A stretch of 34,930 nt of DNA from positions 1-34,930 of the forward strand of contig JAJDBI010000112.1 in the NCBI GenBank assembly GCA_029261435.1, in the 5' to 3' direction. The stretch comes from Nitrospinaceae bacterium (GTDB lineage Bacteria; Nitrospinota; Nitrospinia; Nitrospinales; VA-1). The notes beneath the pieces are model-generated. The model did no database searches, had not been told where the DNA came from, and saw nothing but the letters and a program-made list of their open reading frames with translations. Every line of letters begins with the position of its first letter. Position 1 is the first letter of the stretch. A program made the position numbers and the translations under genes. Positions 14,945-23,467 of the stretch are shown here, in pieces.

Positions 14945-16744
14945 TTATAACGTTTTCAAGTACTCGATGATAGCGAGACGTTCTTCTGGAGCGAGCTTAG
15001 GGCCAATAATGCCGTTGCCCCTACCTCCGTCATTGAATTCATGACCGGAGTTGGAACTCCCTTTAATGGAAGTGTCCAGCTCAAAGCCTCCAGAAAAGGA
15101 GCCGGTATTGAAGCCCACGTGTACCGGATCAAACTCTTTACTTCCAAGGAAAAAAGTTTTAGATCTCTCGTAAACAGGAGAAAGTAATTCGTAAAGGTTG
15201 GGAACCGACCCGTTGTGAAGAAACGGGGCTGTTGCCCAAACACCATTTAGAGGCCGGGCTTTGTAACCCCAGGGGGCTTGAATCAAGTTCTTGCGGTACC
15301 CGTTCATCCGATCCCGTTCCTCGGGAGGAATATTGTTAGCGTCGTACCAATAATTGTTCACATTTTCGACCACTTTTCCCAGAGCCGGGCCCATGTGCGT
15401 TCCTTCAGTTATTGGAATCCATTTATTAGTTTTTTCCAGGACCCCTGCATTTTTAACCACTCGCGTGTTGAAATTATCAAGAAGTGTGCGATCGGTTCCT
15501 ACTTGATCAATTTCAATGACATTTAGGTGCAGCAACCAAGGCCCAAACTTTTTGGTCCAGTATTTTGGATCACCACTTTCGAGATCTTTTTTCAACTCGG
15601 CCATGGGTGGAAGGTGACACCCCTGGCAATGCATGTCATACAAATTCTTGCCCTGTTCAGCTTTGGATTGATTGATTTGACCCAGTGTTTCTACGGGCCA
15701 TTTTGGAGACATGAGCCCATTGCTAAAAGGTTTTTCCCCGGCCAGCCATTGCTCGATATGAAAAAGATTGCGAACTTGGACGGTTGATTTATAGAGGTCT
15801 TGTTCTTTTCTCAAGTTGACAGGAGCCTGCACACCAAGAGCCTCTCCAGCATTACGAATCATGGGTTGGTGAATGGAAGCATTGTATTGCACCCAGTCGA
15901 ACCAGGATGAATCCCAGATATGCGGATAGTTAACCGGTGCATCCACTGGAGAAAGGTTTGCTGTGTTTATGGGGCCGGGGGGATTGGTGTTATTCATGCT
16001 CCAGCCGAAAACCTGGTTGAGAATACGACCCAACGCATCGGTACGAGCAAACCCTCCTTCCACCACCTCCAGTTCCAGTTTGTCATTAACTTCTGCTTGC
16101 TTGACTCCCGCATCGATTAGATTTTTAAAACTTGTTTTGAGTTTCTTGGCTGTCTCCTTGGAATAGGCAGTTTTTAAAACCCTTTTGGCAAAACGATCAA
16201 ACCTGCCCGGTACATAATAGGTATACGCCACTGAAAGCCCAACGGCTTTTTGAAAATCCGCGAGGTGGGTCATGGCGGGTCCACCTTCAATACGAATACC
16301 GATGGTTTTTCCATTTTTCTTAATGTGAAGCTCGGCTGTGTGGCAGGCCGCGCAAGTCAGGCCAAGCATAGGCATTTTTGCGCCACTAATAGGATCTGTG
16401 AAATCGGGGTCGAGGGCAAACCCTATGGGTAGATTATTGGGATTCAGCTTTGAGTCATAATTGGTATCGGGAATGAATCCGATTCTTGCTAAATAATCAC
16501 CATGACTGAGTAACTCGGGATCGCTGAAAAAAGTTAAGGTGGGTTGTTCAAGAGACACAAACCAGTCATAAGGAAGAACCCGCGTTCCTTGTGGGGTGTA
16601 ATAAAACTTCTGCCGTATTTCTGTCGACCAGTTCTGGTCCAGAAACTGATTCTCATCGACCTTTTGTAATTCGGGTAATGTTGACATGCAACCCGTTATG
16701 GAAAATAGAATATACAAAGCGGCCCAATGCCTGAAGCTTTTCAT
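14945..16744 (-). CDS. RoxA-like di-haem cytochrome c lipoprotein
   Basis: 599 residues. A lipoprotein signal (YILFSITGC, Cys19) predicts membrane anchoring. Two haem-c sites are seen, CAACH (131-135) and CQGCH (373-377). Between and after them are LPYDWFVSLEQP, NNLPIGFALDPDF, PINTANLSPVDAPVNYPHIWDSSWFDWVQYN, and near the end NGVWATAPFLHNGSVPNLYELLSP. These match the MauG/RoxA-like di-haem group, which includes rubber oxygenase and many uncharacterised peroxidase-like proteins. The substrate is unknown; oxygenase or peroxidase are both possible. GAGAGGA precedes the ATG by 8-9 bases. A -10-like TATAAT lies at 16814-16809. Confidence 0.85.
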   Translation of the reverse strand: MKSFRHWAALYILFSITGCMSTLPELQKVDENQFLDQNWSTEIRQKFYYTPQGTRVLPYDWFVSLEQPTLTFFSDPELLSHGDYLARIGFIPDTNYDSKLNPNNLPIGFALDPDFTDPISGAKMPMLGLTCAACHTAELHIKKNGKTIGIRIEGGPAMTHLADFQKAVGLSVAYTYYVPGRFDRFAKRVLKTAYSKETAKKLKTSFKNLIDAGVKQAEVNDKLELEVVEGGFARTDALGRILNQVFGWSMNNTNPPGPINTANLSPVDAPVNYPHIWDSSWFDWVQYNASIHQPMIRNAGEALGVQAPVNLRKEQDLYKSTVQVRNLFHIEQWLAGEKPFSNGLMSPKWPVETLGQINQSKAEQGKNLYDMHCQGCHLPPMAELKKDLESGDPKYWTKKFGPWLLHLNVIEIDQVGTDRTLLDNFNTRVVKNAGVLEKTNKWIPITEGTHMGPALGKVVENVNNYWYDANNIPPEERDRMNGYRKNLIQAPWGYKARPLNGVWATAPFLHNGSVPNLYELLSPVYERSKTFFLGSKEFDPVHVGFNTGSFSGGFELDTSIKGSSNSGHEFNDGGRGNGIIGPKLAPEERLAIIEYLKTL

Positions 16745-17023
16745 GTTCTTTGTCCTCTCTTAGAATATCTAAATTGGAGTGGGTTGTTTTTTCGTAAACC
16801 GAAAAAATATTATACCCGAAAGGTTTGACTTTGGAAGGGGTTTGCGGGGGATAAACAAGTTTTTGTTTGGTTAGTGATTTGTTTTCATGTGTTTATGTGT
16901 TTTCTTGTTGTGTCTTCAAGTCCAGTTCTTGATGTGTATATTTTTGGTTATTGGAACATGCTCTTTTTATTTTTGGAGTTCCAAATTTTGGGGAGGTAGA
17001 TAGATTTTTTTTTAGCCAACCCA
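16745..17023. other. AT-rich intergenic region with a -10-like box
   Basis: 279 bases between same-strand genes. On the minus strand TATAAT lies at 16814-16809 with TTCCAA 17 bases before it, a weak -35, possibly driving the cytochrome gene. The rest is GT-rich on the plus strand, with no ORF or clear terminator. Confidence 0.4.
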
Positions 17024-17566
17024 TTAATTCAAACTCCTCACGGCACGGACGCCGCCATGTTGACAGTTGCTTAGGTTGCGCCAAAAAGCACGCCCGGTTA
17101 CAAAATAAGCCGTGCGGGCACAACAATCTGCAAGATCATTTTCATCAAACTCTGCGGCCCAGTACCAATAGGCCGCTCCATCGGCAAAGAGTTCCGACAG
17201 GGCTAGAGGTTCTTCCGGATTGTGGTCCCAGGCCATGTTGTTTTCTTTTGTATCGTCATAAATCATTCCATATTCGATGGCCTTGGGAAGCCTCCAGTCT
17301 TTATACCCGCCTGTTTCAAGGTTCCCGACATATTCCCTGGCCTGATACCAGTTCAAACACTTTCCTAGATCGGCATAGCTGTCTTTTTGGGTCCACATCA
17401 AATGAGTCTTGGTTTCGGTCAATGTTCCATCGCCATTATCGACCAGATGGACCCGGGACTTTGGCGGCGGTGGAGGTACCCAGGGGGGTGCCTCGTAAGG
17501 TTCGGCCCAGGCTGACATGGTATTCAGCAAGAACAAGACGATGACTGTGGTGCTTTTGTAAATCAT
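17024..17566 (-). CDS. DUF1566 (Lcl-type) secreted protein
   Basis: 180 residues. A signal peptide (IYKSTTVIVLFLLNTMSAWA) and a Pro-rich linker precede a DUF1566/Lcl domain: VDNGDGTLTETKTHLMWTQKD, CLNWYQAREYVGNLETGGYKDWRLPKAIEY, YWYWAAEF, and a closing GGVRAVRSL. This C-lectin-like fold is common in surface or periplasmic proteins. A longer frame begins at 17620 inside the upstream gene, but GGAGGAAC is ideally placed before the ATG at 17566. It follows ybbP by 43 bases on the same strand. Ligand unknown. Confidence 0.85.
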   Translation of the reverse strand: MIYKSTTVIVLFLLNTMSAWAEPYEAPPWVPPPPPKSRVHLVDNGDGTLTETKTHLMWTQKDSYADLGKCLNWYQAREYVGNLETGGYKDWRLPKAIEYGMIYDDTKENNMAWDHNPEEPLALSELFADGAAYWYWAAEFDENDLADCCARTAYFVTGRAFWRNLSNCQHGGVRAVRSLN

Positions 17567-17609
17567 TATTAGTTCCTCCGTCTTTTTTTTGCCACTGGTC
17601 GTTGACCGG

Positions 17610-20183
17610 TTAGTTTTCACTTTCCCGGAGTGTCTTCAAGGGTTTTTCGCGAATCACATCAAGGCTACTCAAGATTCCTGTAGCGACTGTGATCAAAACC
17701 GCAAACCAGAATCCCCAGGCCATTGTGACGGGTTGTAAATGCCAGTCGGATTTGATCATATACTTCATCACCGCCCAGGAAAGTCCCTGCGCCAGTCCGA
17801 TACCTACGAATGCTGAAATGACTCCCAGTGTGGCGTACTCGATTCCTAAAATGGAGGCGACAACTTTGCGCCTTGCTCCGAGTATTTTTAGAACCGCCGA
17901 TTCTCGCAGACGTCGAAACTTGGTAGACGCGATAGAACCGGAGAGGATGAACAGTCCGGCGGCAATGGCGAATCCCGACATGAAATCGACAAGAGTGGTC
18001 AGCCTGGCAACCGTGGACTTAAGAGTGTTGACAATATCGCGTGTGCTTAAAGCGGTGATGTTGGGCAGTGCCTCTACAACGGCGTGTTGCAGTTGCATCT
18101 CTATTGAGTCAGGTACATTGACTGTGGCTACATAGGTCAGTGGAGCGTCTTGCAGGGCTCCGGGTGAATAGATCATGTAGAAATTTGTGCGCATGTTGCG
18201 CCAGTTTACTTTGCGGATGCTGGTCACTGTGGCACTAACAGGAATGCCCTGAATGTCGATGGTGAGCTGCGATCCGATTTTAGCTTTCAATCTTTTTGCC
18301 GCATCTTCTTCCAGGGATACTTCGGAATTATTGGCACGGGTTTCATCCCACCATTTCCCTTCGATGACTTCGTTGTCCTTCGGGGGTGGACCGGCCATAT
18401 AGGTTAAAACAAATTCGCGATTGATGAACCACTCTTCCCGTTTCTTGTCCTTATACACCCAGTCTGCGATCAGCCTTTCATCAACACTGTGCAGACGTGA
18501 GCGCACCAGAGGTGTGAGGGTGCGCTCTGCTTCTGGCGCGACCCTGTTAAGAACTTCGGTGAAAACTTCTTTCTGATCATGCTGGATATCAATGAAGAAA
18601 TAATTTGGCGGACTCACCTCGGTATTCTTGTTCAACATTGCCAGCATATCCATTTGCACGAGTCGGACAGTGAGAATCAACATGATGCCCATGCCAAGGC
18701 AGGTGATGATGGCGTTGGCCTGATTGTTGGGTCGACTGAGATTGGACATTCCATAACGACGGGTCATGGAGCCGGATTGAGGCAACGTTTTTAAAAGTTT
18801 TAAAAGAATAAAAGATGCCAGTGCAAGCACTCCTGCTGAAATCACCAACGCAGACAGAAAAATCAAGCCGCGCTTTATGGATTCTGCCTGCCAGCAAATC
18901 ATAGCGGCCAGGCCCAGCCCCAGTGTCAGGGAAGCGAGCCACCCTTCCCATCGAGTTCCCTGCTTTTCTTCCTCTTCAAAGTTGCGGCGGAACAGGCGCA
19001 GGGGTCGGGTTCTTACTGCGCGGATTAAAGGCCACATGCAAAACAAAAGAGTGGTGGTGCAACCAAGAAGAAGTGATTGCAAAGCCGGGACCCAATAGAA
19101 GACCGGTTCAAGAGTTAGATTAATCAGTCCTTCCATTTTTGGCGGAAGCAGGAACGTGAGTGAGAATCCAAGGCCCACACCTAAAAGACTGCCTGCCAGA
19201 CCCATCAACATGGATTGAAGCAAATACACTTTGAACAAAGTTTTGGATGATGCTCCAAGACAATTCAAAATCGCCAGTGTGTCGAGTTTCTGTGCCATGA
19301 AGGTTCGCACGATCATGGCGACACCGATGCCTCCCATGAGCAGGGCGATGACACCGAGGGCACCGAGATATTGGCCCATGCGTTCAATTGAGCTGGATAA
19401 AGAGGACTGCATGTCCTTATAGGTGCGAACAGAAGTTGATTTGTCGGTCAAGCCTGTCTCCAGAAGCACCTGGGCTTTTTCCAGGTCAAAGCTGCGGGGC
19501 AGTCTTATGAGTGTTCTGTGTTTGACTCGGCTCCCCGGTTGAACCAGCCCGGATTCATCCAAAGAGGAGCGGGAAATAAATACCCGTGGGCCTATACTGA
19601 AGGCTCTTGAGATGCGATCCGGCTCTGAGAGCACGACCCCATTGATGCGCACTTTGATTTTCCCCAGAGAAAACAGCTCTCCTTGCTTTAAACCTGTTTT
19701 TAACAGGAAGGAAGGTTCTACCACAGCACCACCATCAGTTAACAACTCTTGTAATGGTTTTTGTGGCTGGGTTTTAAATTCTCCGTAGAAGGGATATTGT
19801 GGTCCATCGATGGGAATGGTTTTGAGTTCGGTGATCAGGGAGGCTGGTTTTTCTCCTCCCTTGGGGTTTTTGAATTGCGCCATGCCGTGAAGTTCCTTGA
19901 TAAAAAGGAACTCGGTTTCAGCAGGTAAAACATTTTTTTGATACTCCAGGTCTTTTTGGCTTTGTTCCCAGCTTCCCTTGATAGCAAGGTCGGCGGATAA
20001 CAGTCCTTTTGCCTGACCTTGTATGGTTTCTCCGACGAGGTTGGAAAAACTTTTAACCGTCATCACAGCGCCGACACCGATGGCGATGCAAAGAACAAAA
20101 AACAGCATCCTGCGTTTGGCGCCACGCGACTCAGCGATTACTAATGCAAAAAGTTGTCGAAGATTTAATTGCGAAGTTTTCAT
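17610..20183 (-). CDS. ybbP: FtsX-type ABC transporter permease (YbbP-like)
   Basis: 857 residues. An N-terminal helix (MLFFVLCIAIGVGAVMTVKSF) is followed by a large periplasmic MacB-like domain and two FtsX blocks, each with several membrane helices (ALGVIALLMGGIGVAMIVRTF and SGFAIAAGLFILSGSIASTKF), plus a second periplasmic domain (about 500-690). This is the YbbP plan. The YbbA-YbbP transporter is thought to extract or export envelope lipids or proteins rather than import. Its ATG overlaps the ybbA stop as ATGA. The tesA-ybbA-ybbP arrangement is the same as in E. coli. Confidence 0.92.
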   Translation of the reverse strand: MKTSQLNLRQLFALVIAESRGAKRRMLFFVLCIAIGVGAVMTVKSFSNLVGETIQGQAKGLLSADLAIKGSWEQSQKDLEYQKNVLPAETEFLFIKELHGMAQFKNPKGGEKPASLITELKTIPIDGPQYPFYGEFKTQPQKPLQELLTDGGAVVEPSFLLKTGLKQGELFSLGKIKVRINGVVLSEPDRISRAFSIGPRVFISRSSLDESGLVQPGSRVKHRTLIRLPRSFDLEKAQVLLETGLTDKSTSVRTYKDMQSSLSSSIERMGQYLGALGVIALLMGGIGVAMIVRTFMAQKLDTLAILNCLGASSKTLFKVYLLQSMLMGLAGSLLGVGLGFSLTFLLPPKMEGLINLTLEPVFYWVPALQSLLLGCTTTLLFCMWPLIRAVRTRPLRLFRRNFEEEEKQGTRWEGWLASLTLGLGLAAMICWQAESIKRGLIFLSALVISAGVLALASFILLKLLKTLPQSGSMTRRYGMSNLSRPNNQANAIITCLGMGIMLILTVRLVQMDMLAMLNKNTEVSPPNYFFIDIQHDQKEVFTEVLNRVAPEAERTLTPLVRSRLHSVDERLIADWVYKDKKREEWFINREFVLTYMAGPPPKDNEVIEGKWWDETRANNSEVSLEEDAAKRLKAKIGSQLTIDIQGIPVSATVTSIRKVNWRNMRTNFYMIYSPGALQDAPLTYVATVNVPDSIEMQLQHAVVEALPNITALSTRDIVNTLKSTVARLTTLVDFMSGFAIAAGLFILSGSIASTKFRRLRESAVLKILGARRKVVASILGIEYATLGVISAFVGIGLAQGLSWAVMKYMIKSDWHLQPVTMAWGFWFAVLITVATGILSSLDVIREKPLKTLRESEN

Positions 20184-20854
20184 GGATTCGTTTGATCTGA
20201 AATGATCTGTCCATCCGCAAGGGTCAGAATGCGTTCAGAGCGTTCGGCAACATGGAGTTCGTGTGTTACAAGTATAATGGTGGCCTGCTTCACTCTATGA
20301 AGTTCGAGTATGAGTTTGATGATGCGGTCGCTGTTTTTGGAATCGAGATTTCCTGTGGGTTCATCGGCGAGAATGATATCGGGTTCATTGATAAAAGCCC
20401 GGGCCAGAGACAGGCGTTGTTGTTCTCCGCCGGAAAGTTGTGCGGGGTAATGATGCAGACGGTCGCCCAGACCTACAGTGCCCAAAAGATCTGTGGCTTT
20501 TTTGGTCGCGCCGGGAGTGTTGTTCAATTCGGCTGAAAGGACTACGTTTTCCAGTGCTGTCAAAGTAGGGATGAGGTGAAAATTCTGGAATATGAAACCA
20601 AACCGTTTTCCGCGCAGGAGCGCAAGTTCATCCTCATCGAGTTTCGTGATATCCTGCTCGTCAATCACGATTTGACCGCTGGTCGGGGTGTCCAGCCCTG
20701 CGATCAGGCTGAGAAGGGTGGTTTTACCGCTTCCCGATTGTCCGGTGATTGCTATAAACTGGCCTGTAGGAACTGTGAGGTCGATAGATTTCAGAATTTC
20801 GACTTTATGTCCACCGCCGTGCAGGGTTTTTACTAAACCGATTGTTTCAATCAA
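20180..20854 (-). CDS. ybbA: ABC transporter ATP-binding protein (YbbA/LolD family)
   Basis: 224 residues. Walker A ITGQSGSGKTTLL, Q-loop FIFQNFHLIPTLTALENV, signature LSGGEQQRLSLARAF, Walker B IILADEPTGNLD and H-loop LVTHELHVAERSERI are intact. It partners the FtsX permease encoded by the overlapping next gene. The only available start before a stop codon in frame is TTG at 20854, so translation initiation may be weak. It is divergent from tesA with 52 bases between the starts. Confidence 0.94.
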   Translation of the reverse strand: MIETIGLVKTLHGGGHKVEILKSIDLTVPTGQFIAITGQSGSGKTTLLSLIAGLDTPTSGQIVIDEQDITKLDEDELALLRGKRFGFIFQNFHLIPTLTALENVVLSAELNNTPGATKKATDLLGTVGLGDRLHHYPAQLSGGEQQRLSLARAFINEPDIILADEPTGNLDSKNSDRIIKLILELHRVKQATIILVTHELHVAERSERILTLADGQIISDQTNP

Positions 20855-20906
20855 AGGCTGTTACCATTTAGTGTCAGATTTTTATATATTGTAGTATAAA
20901 AATATA

Positions 20907-21551
20907 ATGGTCGTTTTGCTAAACTTTATACATACTTTTCGCGCAGTTTTATTGCTGGGTGCGTTTTTGGTGTTGTCCTCGACACCGGTATTATCGAAGG
21001 AGAAGGCTGTGGTTTTAGCGTTTGGAGACAGTTTGACGGCGGGCTATGGCGTGAAGGATGAAGAGAGCTATCCTTCCAGGTTGCAGGTGAAGATCACCTC
21101 TGCCGGGTTTCCGCATAAAGTGGTCAATGCCGGGGTGAGTGGAGACACCACTGCCGGTGGTGTGCGCCGCATCCGCTGGTTGATGAAGCATGAACCGGAA
21201 ATCGTCATTCTGGCATTGGGTGCCAATGATGGGTTGCGCGGACTTTCTGTCGCTGAAATGCGGAAAAACCTGGAAACCATGATTGCAATCTGCCGCGAAC
21301 ACAACGCGCAAATTTTACTTGCCGGAATGAAGGCCCTGCCTAATTATGGTGAAGATTATATGCGGGAGTTTGAAACAGTCTTTCCTGAGCTTGCTAAAAA
21401 ACACGACTTGATTTTTCTCCCGTTTTTACTGGAGGGGGTCGCAGGGGAACGTGCGCATACTCAGCCCGATGGTTTGCATCCTCTTTCTTCAGGATACAGC
21501 ATTGTCACTGATCTGGTCTGGCAACAGCTTGAACCGATGTTGTCCAAGTAA
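20907..21551 (+). CDS. tesA: Arylesterase / lysophospholipase TesA-like (SGNH hydrolase)
   Basis: 214 residues with a signal peptide (AVLLLGAFLVLSSTPVLS). SGNH blocks are complete: AFGDSLTAGYG (nucleophile Ser42), VVNAGVSGDTTAGG, LALGANDGLRG and the catalytic DGLHPLSSGY. TesA is a periplasmic esterase acting on acyl-CoA, lysophospholipid or aryl esters. It is divergent from ybbA as in E. coli. TATAAA ends 6 bases before the ATG, so a very short leader is possible, but no good -35 was found. The stop codon abuts the left repeat of the accessory segment. Confidence 0.93.
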   Translation: MVVLLNFIHTFRAVLLLGAFLVLSSTPVLSKEKAVVLAFGDSLTAGYGVKDEESYPSRLQVKITSAGFPHKVVNAGVSGDTTAGGVRRIRWLMKHEPEIVILALGANDGLRGLSVAEMRKNLETMIAICREHNAQILLAGMKALPNYGEDYMREFETVFPELAKKHDLIFLPFLLEGVAGERAHTQPDGLHPLSSGYSIVTDLVWQQLEPMLSK

Positions 21552-21553
21552 AT

Positions 21554-21567
21554 GATTAGTTATCAGT
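21554..21567 (+). repeat. Left direct repeat of the accessory segment
   Basis: GATTAGTTATCAGT, identical to 24997-25010, begins two bases after the tesA stop. A near-copy (GATTAGTTTCCAG) is at 25165-25177 over the stop of the TrpD-like gene. A 14-base match alone can occur by chance in 35 kb; its position and the second shared block near it support significance. Confidence 0.45.
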
Positions 21568-21832
21568 AGATTTGAAATGTTGGGTGACGTCAGCGAACTT
21601 CAATTTTACAATTGTCGGCTATCGGCCAAAAGCGGACATTTACCACTTCGAAAAGCACAGATTACGTAGAGTGGAAACCTCAAGGGTAATCGAACCTTTG
21701 TTTCCCGAGTGGGAGGCCGACGAACCACACTTCTATAACCGTTCAAGATCAGGAGGCTCGTCTGATAATCCAAAAATTTTAATACGTTACGAAAGCACTA
21801 ATAAAATGAGAATGGAATGATGTGTGCTCAAA

Positions 21833-21848
21833 AGTCCCGCAAGGGACT
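21833..21848. other. GNRA-loop hairpin
   Basis: AGTCCC-GCAA-GGGACT, a perfect 6-bp stem with a GCAA tetraloop. Fifteen bases later is the palindrome AACTTCGAAGTT (21863-21874). No clear T-run. It could be part of a structured RNA or a recombination site. Confidence 0.4.
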
Positions 21849-21946
21849 CGCAGTATTTGTGCAACTTCGAAGTTTTGATTAAGGTTTAGTAAGTCAGCAT
21901 CCATGACTACGTCATGTCGCGATTTGCCACGGTCAATAAAAAATAG

Positions 21947-22267
21947 CTAAGAAGGCAGACTTAAAATTATCTCATCGTTTTCTATCTTTACCGGATAAGT
22001 GTCAACGTAACACCCGTCATCACACCTGTCGAGAGTAATACATTCCCCACTGGTGATATCAAATTGCCAATCGTGGGCGGGGCAGGTCACCAGTTTGCCA
22101 TTTAGTTTGCCGGTTCCCAAAGAAGCTCCCACGTGTGGGCATTCATCGTCAAAAGCAAAAACCTCACCATCAATGCTAAACATGGCTATCTGCTGCTCAC
22201 CGACGGTAAATGTTTTGCCATGGCCATCGTGTACATGTTGCCATTTTCCTAAATTATGTTCGGTCAT
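21947..22267 (-). CDS. Rieske [2Fe-2S] ferredoxin
   Basis: 106 residues, a soluble Rieske protein. Cluster ligands are Cys43-x-His45 (CPHVGASLGTG) and Cys62-x2-His65 (CPAHDWQFD). Size and sequence fit the NirD/biphenyl-dioxygenase ferredoxin type, which carries electrons to an oxygenase or reductase. No partner oxygenase or reductase is nearby, so the electron acceptor is unknown. AAGGAG stands 4 bases before the ATG. It lies on the opposite strand to the rest of the accessory segment. Confidence 0.93.
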   Translation of the reverse strand: MTEHNLGKWQHVHDGHGKTFTVGEQQIAMFSIDGEVFAFDDECPHVGASLGTGKLNGKLVTCPAHDWQFDITSGECITLDRCDDGCYVDTYPVKIENDEIILSLPS

Positions 22268-22576
22268 AATTCTCCTTCTTATATAGTGAAAGGTAACTAT
22301 TCATTATGACCCCTTTTAGAATAGGGAAGTAAAAGAAAGCGTTTGGGGTGTCAGATTGCCTACCCTGTATTTTATTCACAACGGTAATCTGCTCCAGAAA
22401 ACGAGCAATACCCCACTTATTCTTGCTAAACATCTAACTATTTGTGAAGGAAGATTAACCAAAATTAATCTTAATTACCTAGCTATATGAACTAGTCAGA
22501 GTATTCTGATAGTAACCTTTCCTCTATTACTAATCGAGCTTGGGGAATAAAACACAACTCGGGATTTCTAAATATT
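22268..22576. other. Intergenic region, possible small RNA
   Basis: About 310 bases without a supported ORF. It must hold the promoter of the Rieske gene (minus) and whatever transcript ends at the plus-strand terminator at 22577. A 7-bp inverted repeat AGATTAA/TTAATCT lies near 22452-22472. No promoter was convincing. Confidence 0.4.
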
Positions 22577-22603
22577 GCCACTCCCCCTTTGGAGTGGCTT
22601 TTT
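22577..22603 (+). terminator. Orphan rho-independent terminator
   Basis: GCCACTCC / GGAGTGGC, a perfect 8-bp GC-rich stem with a 6-nt loop, followed by five T then ATTT. No plus-strand gene precedes it within 1 kb (tesA ends at 21551). Confidence 0.82.
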
Positions 22604-22644
22604 ATTTACCTTCAATGCTTGAAGTTAAAAAGGCAGGTGGCTCT

Positions 22645-22821
22645 ATGCATGAAGTCAAAGTTTTCGATAGCCTCGGAAAATTAAAAAAGATCATATCAGA
22701 GCGAACTTTAATTACACGCTCTAACAAGCAACTGGAAACTCCGTCAATGTTCAGGAAAAATAAAAGAGGGCGACCATGGTCAAAGTCTACTAAAGCTCAA
22801 CAAAAAGTTGAAACACCATAG
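22645..22821 (+). CDS. Small basic AT-hook-like protein
   Basis: 58 residues: MHEVKVFDSLGKLKKIISERTLI, then a basic tail with KNKRGRPWSKSTK. RGRP flanked by basic residues is the AT-hook core that binds the minor groove of AT-rich DNA. A longer frame from TTG 22540 would read through the terminator hairpin at 22577, so it is rejected; AGGTGG is well placed 4 bases before the ATG at 22645. It may be a small DNA-binding regulator of the accessory segment. No family recognised. Confidence 0.6.
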   Translation: MHEVKVFDSLGKLKKIISERTLITRSNKQLETPSMFRKNKRGRPWSKSTKAQQKVETP

Positions 22822-22879
22822 CAATTATCCAGAAACCCTGGTTTCACCTTAAAACTCTCTAAACAAGAATCGAGGCCAA

Positions 22880-23212
22880 ATGATCACAGATCGTTATACA
22901 AAAATCATATTAACTGTTCTCACTATTGCATTAATCCTCAATGTTTTTGACCGATGGATCGCTCCCTCTCATGCGGTGGCAGCAGAAAATACGTCCCTTG
23001 ATATAAACAAAAACCATAACAACTGCTCATCAGTAAACAAAAATTCGATAAAAATTATGGATGGAGTAAATAACGTAGAAAGATTGCTGGGATACATCGA
23101 ATCTTCGGTGAATGACATTCAATTAACCATTTTAGGCATTGATCGAAAGTTGAATAAGTCGTCTTCCAGTAGCTCATGGAACAAGGGCGAATTGATTGTC
23201 ACAAGAGAATAA
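22880..23212 (+). CDS. Small membrane-anchored or secreted protein
   Basis: 110 residues. One N-terminal hydrophobic segment (IILTVLTIALILNVFDRWIA) could be an anchor or an uncleaved signal. The remainder is polar, Asn/Ser-rich, with a helical segment (MDGVNNVERLLGYIESSVNDIQLTILGIDRKL) that looks like a short coiled coil facing the periplasm. GAGG lies 5 bases before the ATG. The next gene starts two bases after this stop, so the two are co-translated. No family recognised. Base composition is AT-rich like the rest of the segment. Confidence 0.65.
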   Translation: MITDRYTKIILTVLTIALILNVFDRWIAPSHAVAAENTSLDINKNHNNCSSVNKNSIKIMDGVNNVERLLGYIESSVNDIQLTILGIDRKLNKSSSSSSWNKGELIVTRE

Positions 23213-23213
23213 G

Positions 23214-23384
23214 ATGGAAGACCTTGCGTTTTTTACCCTGGTCGCTTCAATGATTGCTAATTTTATCGTTTTAGGTATTTCACTCAATCGACCTGATTCT
23301 TTTTCCCCTGTCATTCTTTCTTCCATTTCCATTTCTCTGCAAGCATACGCATTGCGGTTGATCGCTATGAACGCTGTTAGCTGA
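23214..23384 (+). CDS. Small two-helix membrane protein
   Basis: 56 residues: FFTLVASMIANFIVLGISL and VILSSISISLQAYALRLIAM, two likely membrane helices linked by an Asn/Arg/Pro/Asp turn. A TTG at 23196 could add six residues, but the ATG at 23214 follows AGAGAATAAG. It begins one base after the stop of the previous gene, which suggests coupling. The globin-PsiE gene follows 83 bases later. No family recognised. Confidence 0.6.
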   Translation: MEDLAFFTLVASMIANFIVLGISLNRPDSFSPVILSSISISLQAYALRLIAMNAVS

Positions 23385-23467
23385 ATTACTCAAATTAAAC
23401 AAATAGGTAGTTTTAATCATTTCTGTTCACAAAAAATTGATTTGAAGAAAACCACACTGACCATCAA

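Larger units (their letters stand above)
21552..21946. other. Left border region of the accessory segment, no supported gene
   Basis: About 395 bases. It holds the repeat GATTAGTTATCAGT, a block GCGAACTTCAA...CAATTGTCGGCT that resembles the right border near 25072, an AGCGGACATT motif, and the 21833 hairpin. An 82-codon frame at 21572-21820 has no ribosome site and runs through this repeat, so it was not called a gene. Confidence 0.5.

Noticed and set aside
18589..18951. 120-codon and other frames opposite or within ybbP
   Set aside because: They overlap a complete 857-residue FtsX-type permease and have no domain or ribosome-site support.
21572..21820. 82-codon frame after tesA
   Set aside because: No ribosome site, and it runs through the border repeat block; it looks like a translated non-coding repeat.
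22540..22644. Longer N-terminus for the AT-hook-like protein (TTG at 22540)
   Set aside because: The extra part spans a strong terminator hairpin, while the ATG at 22645 has a good AGGTGG site.
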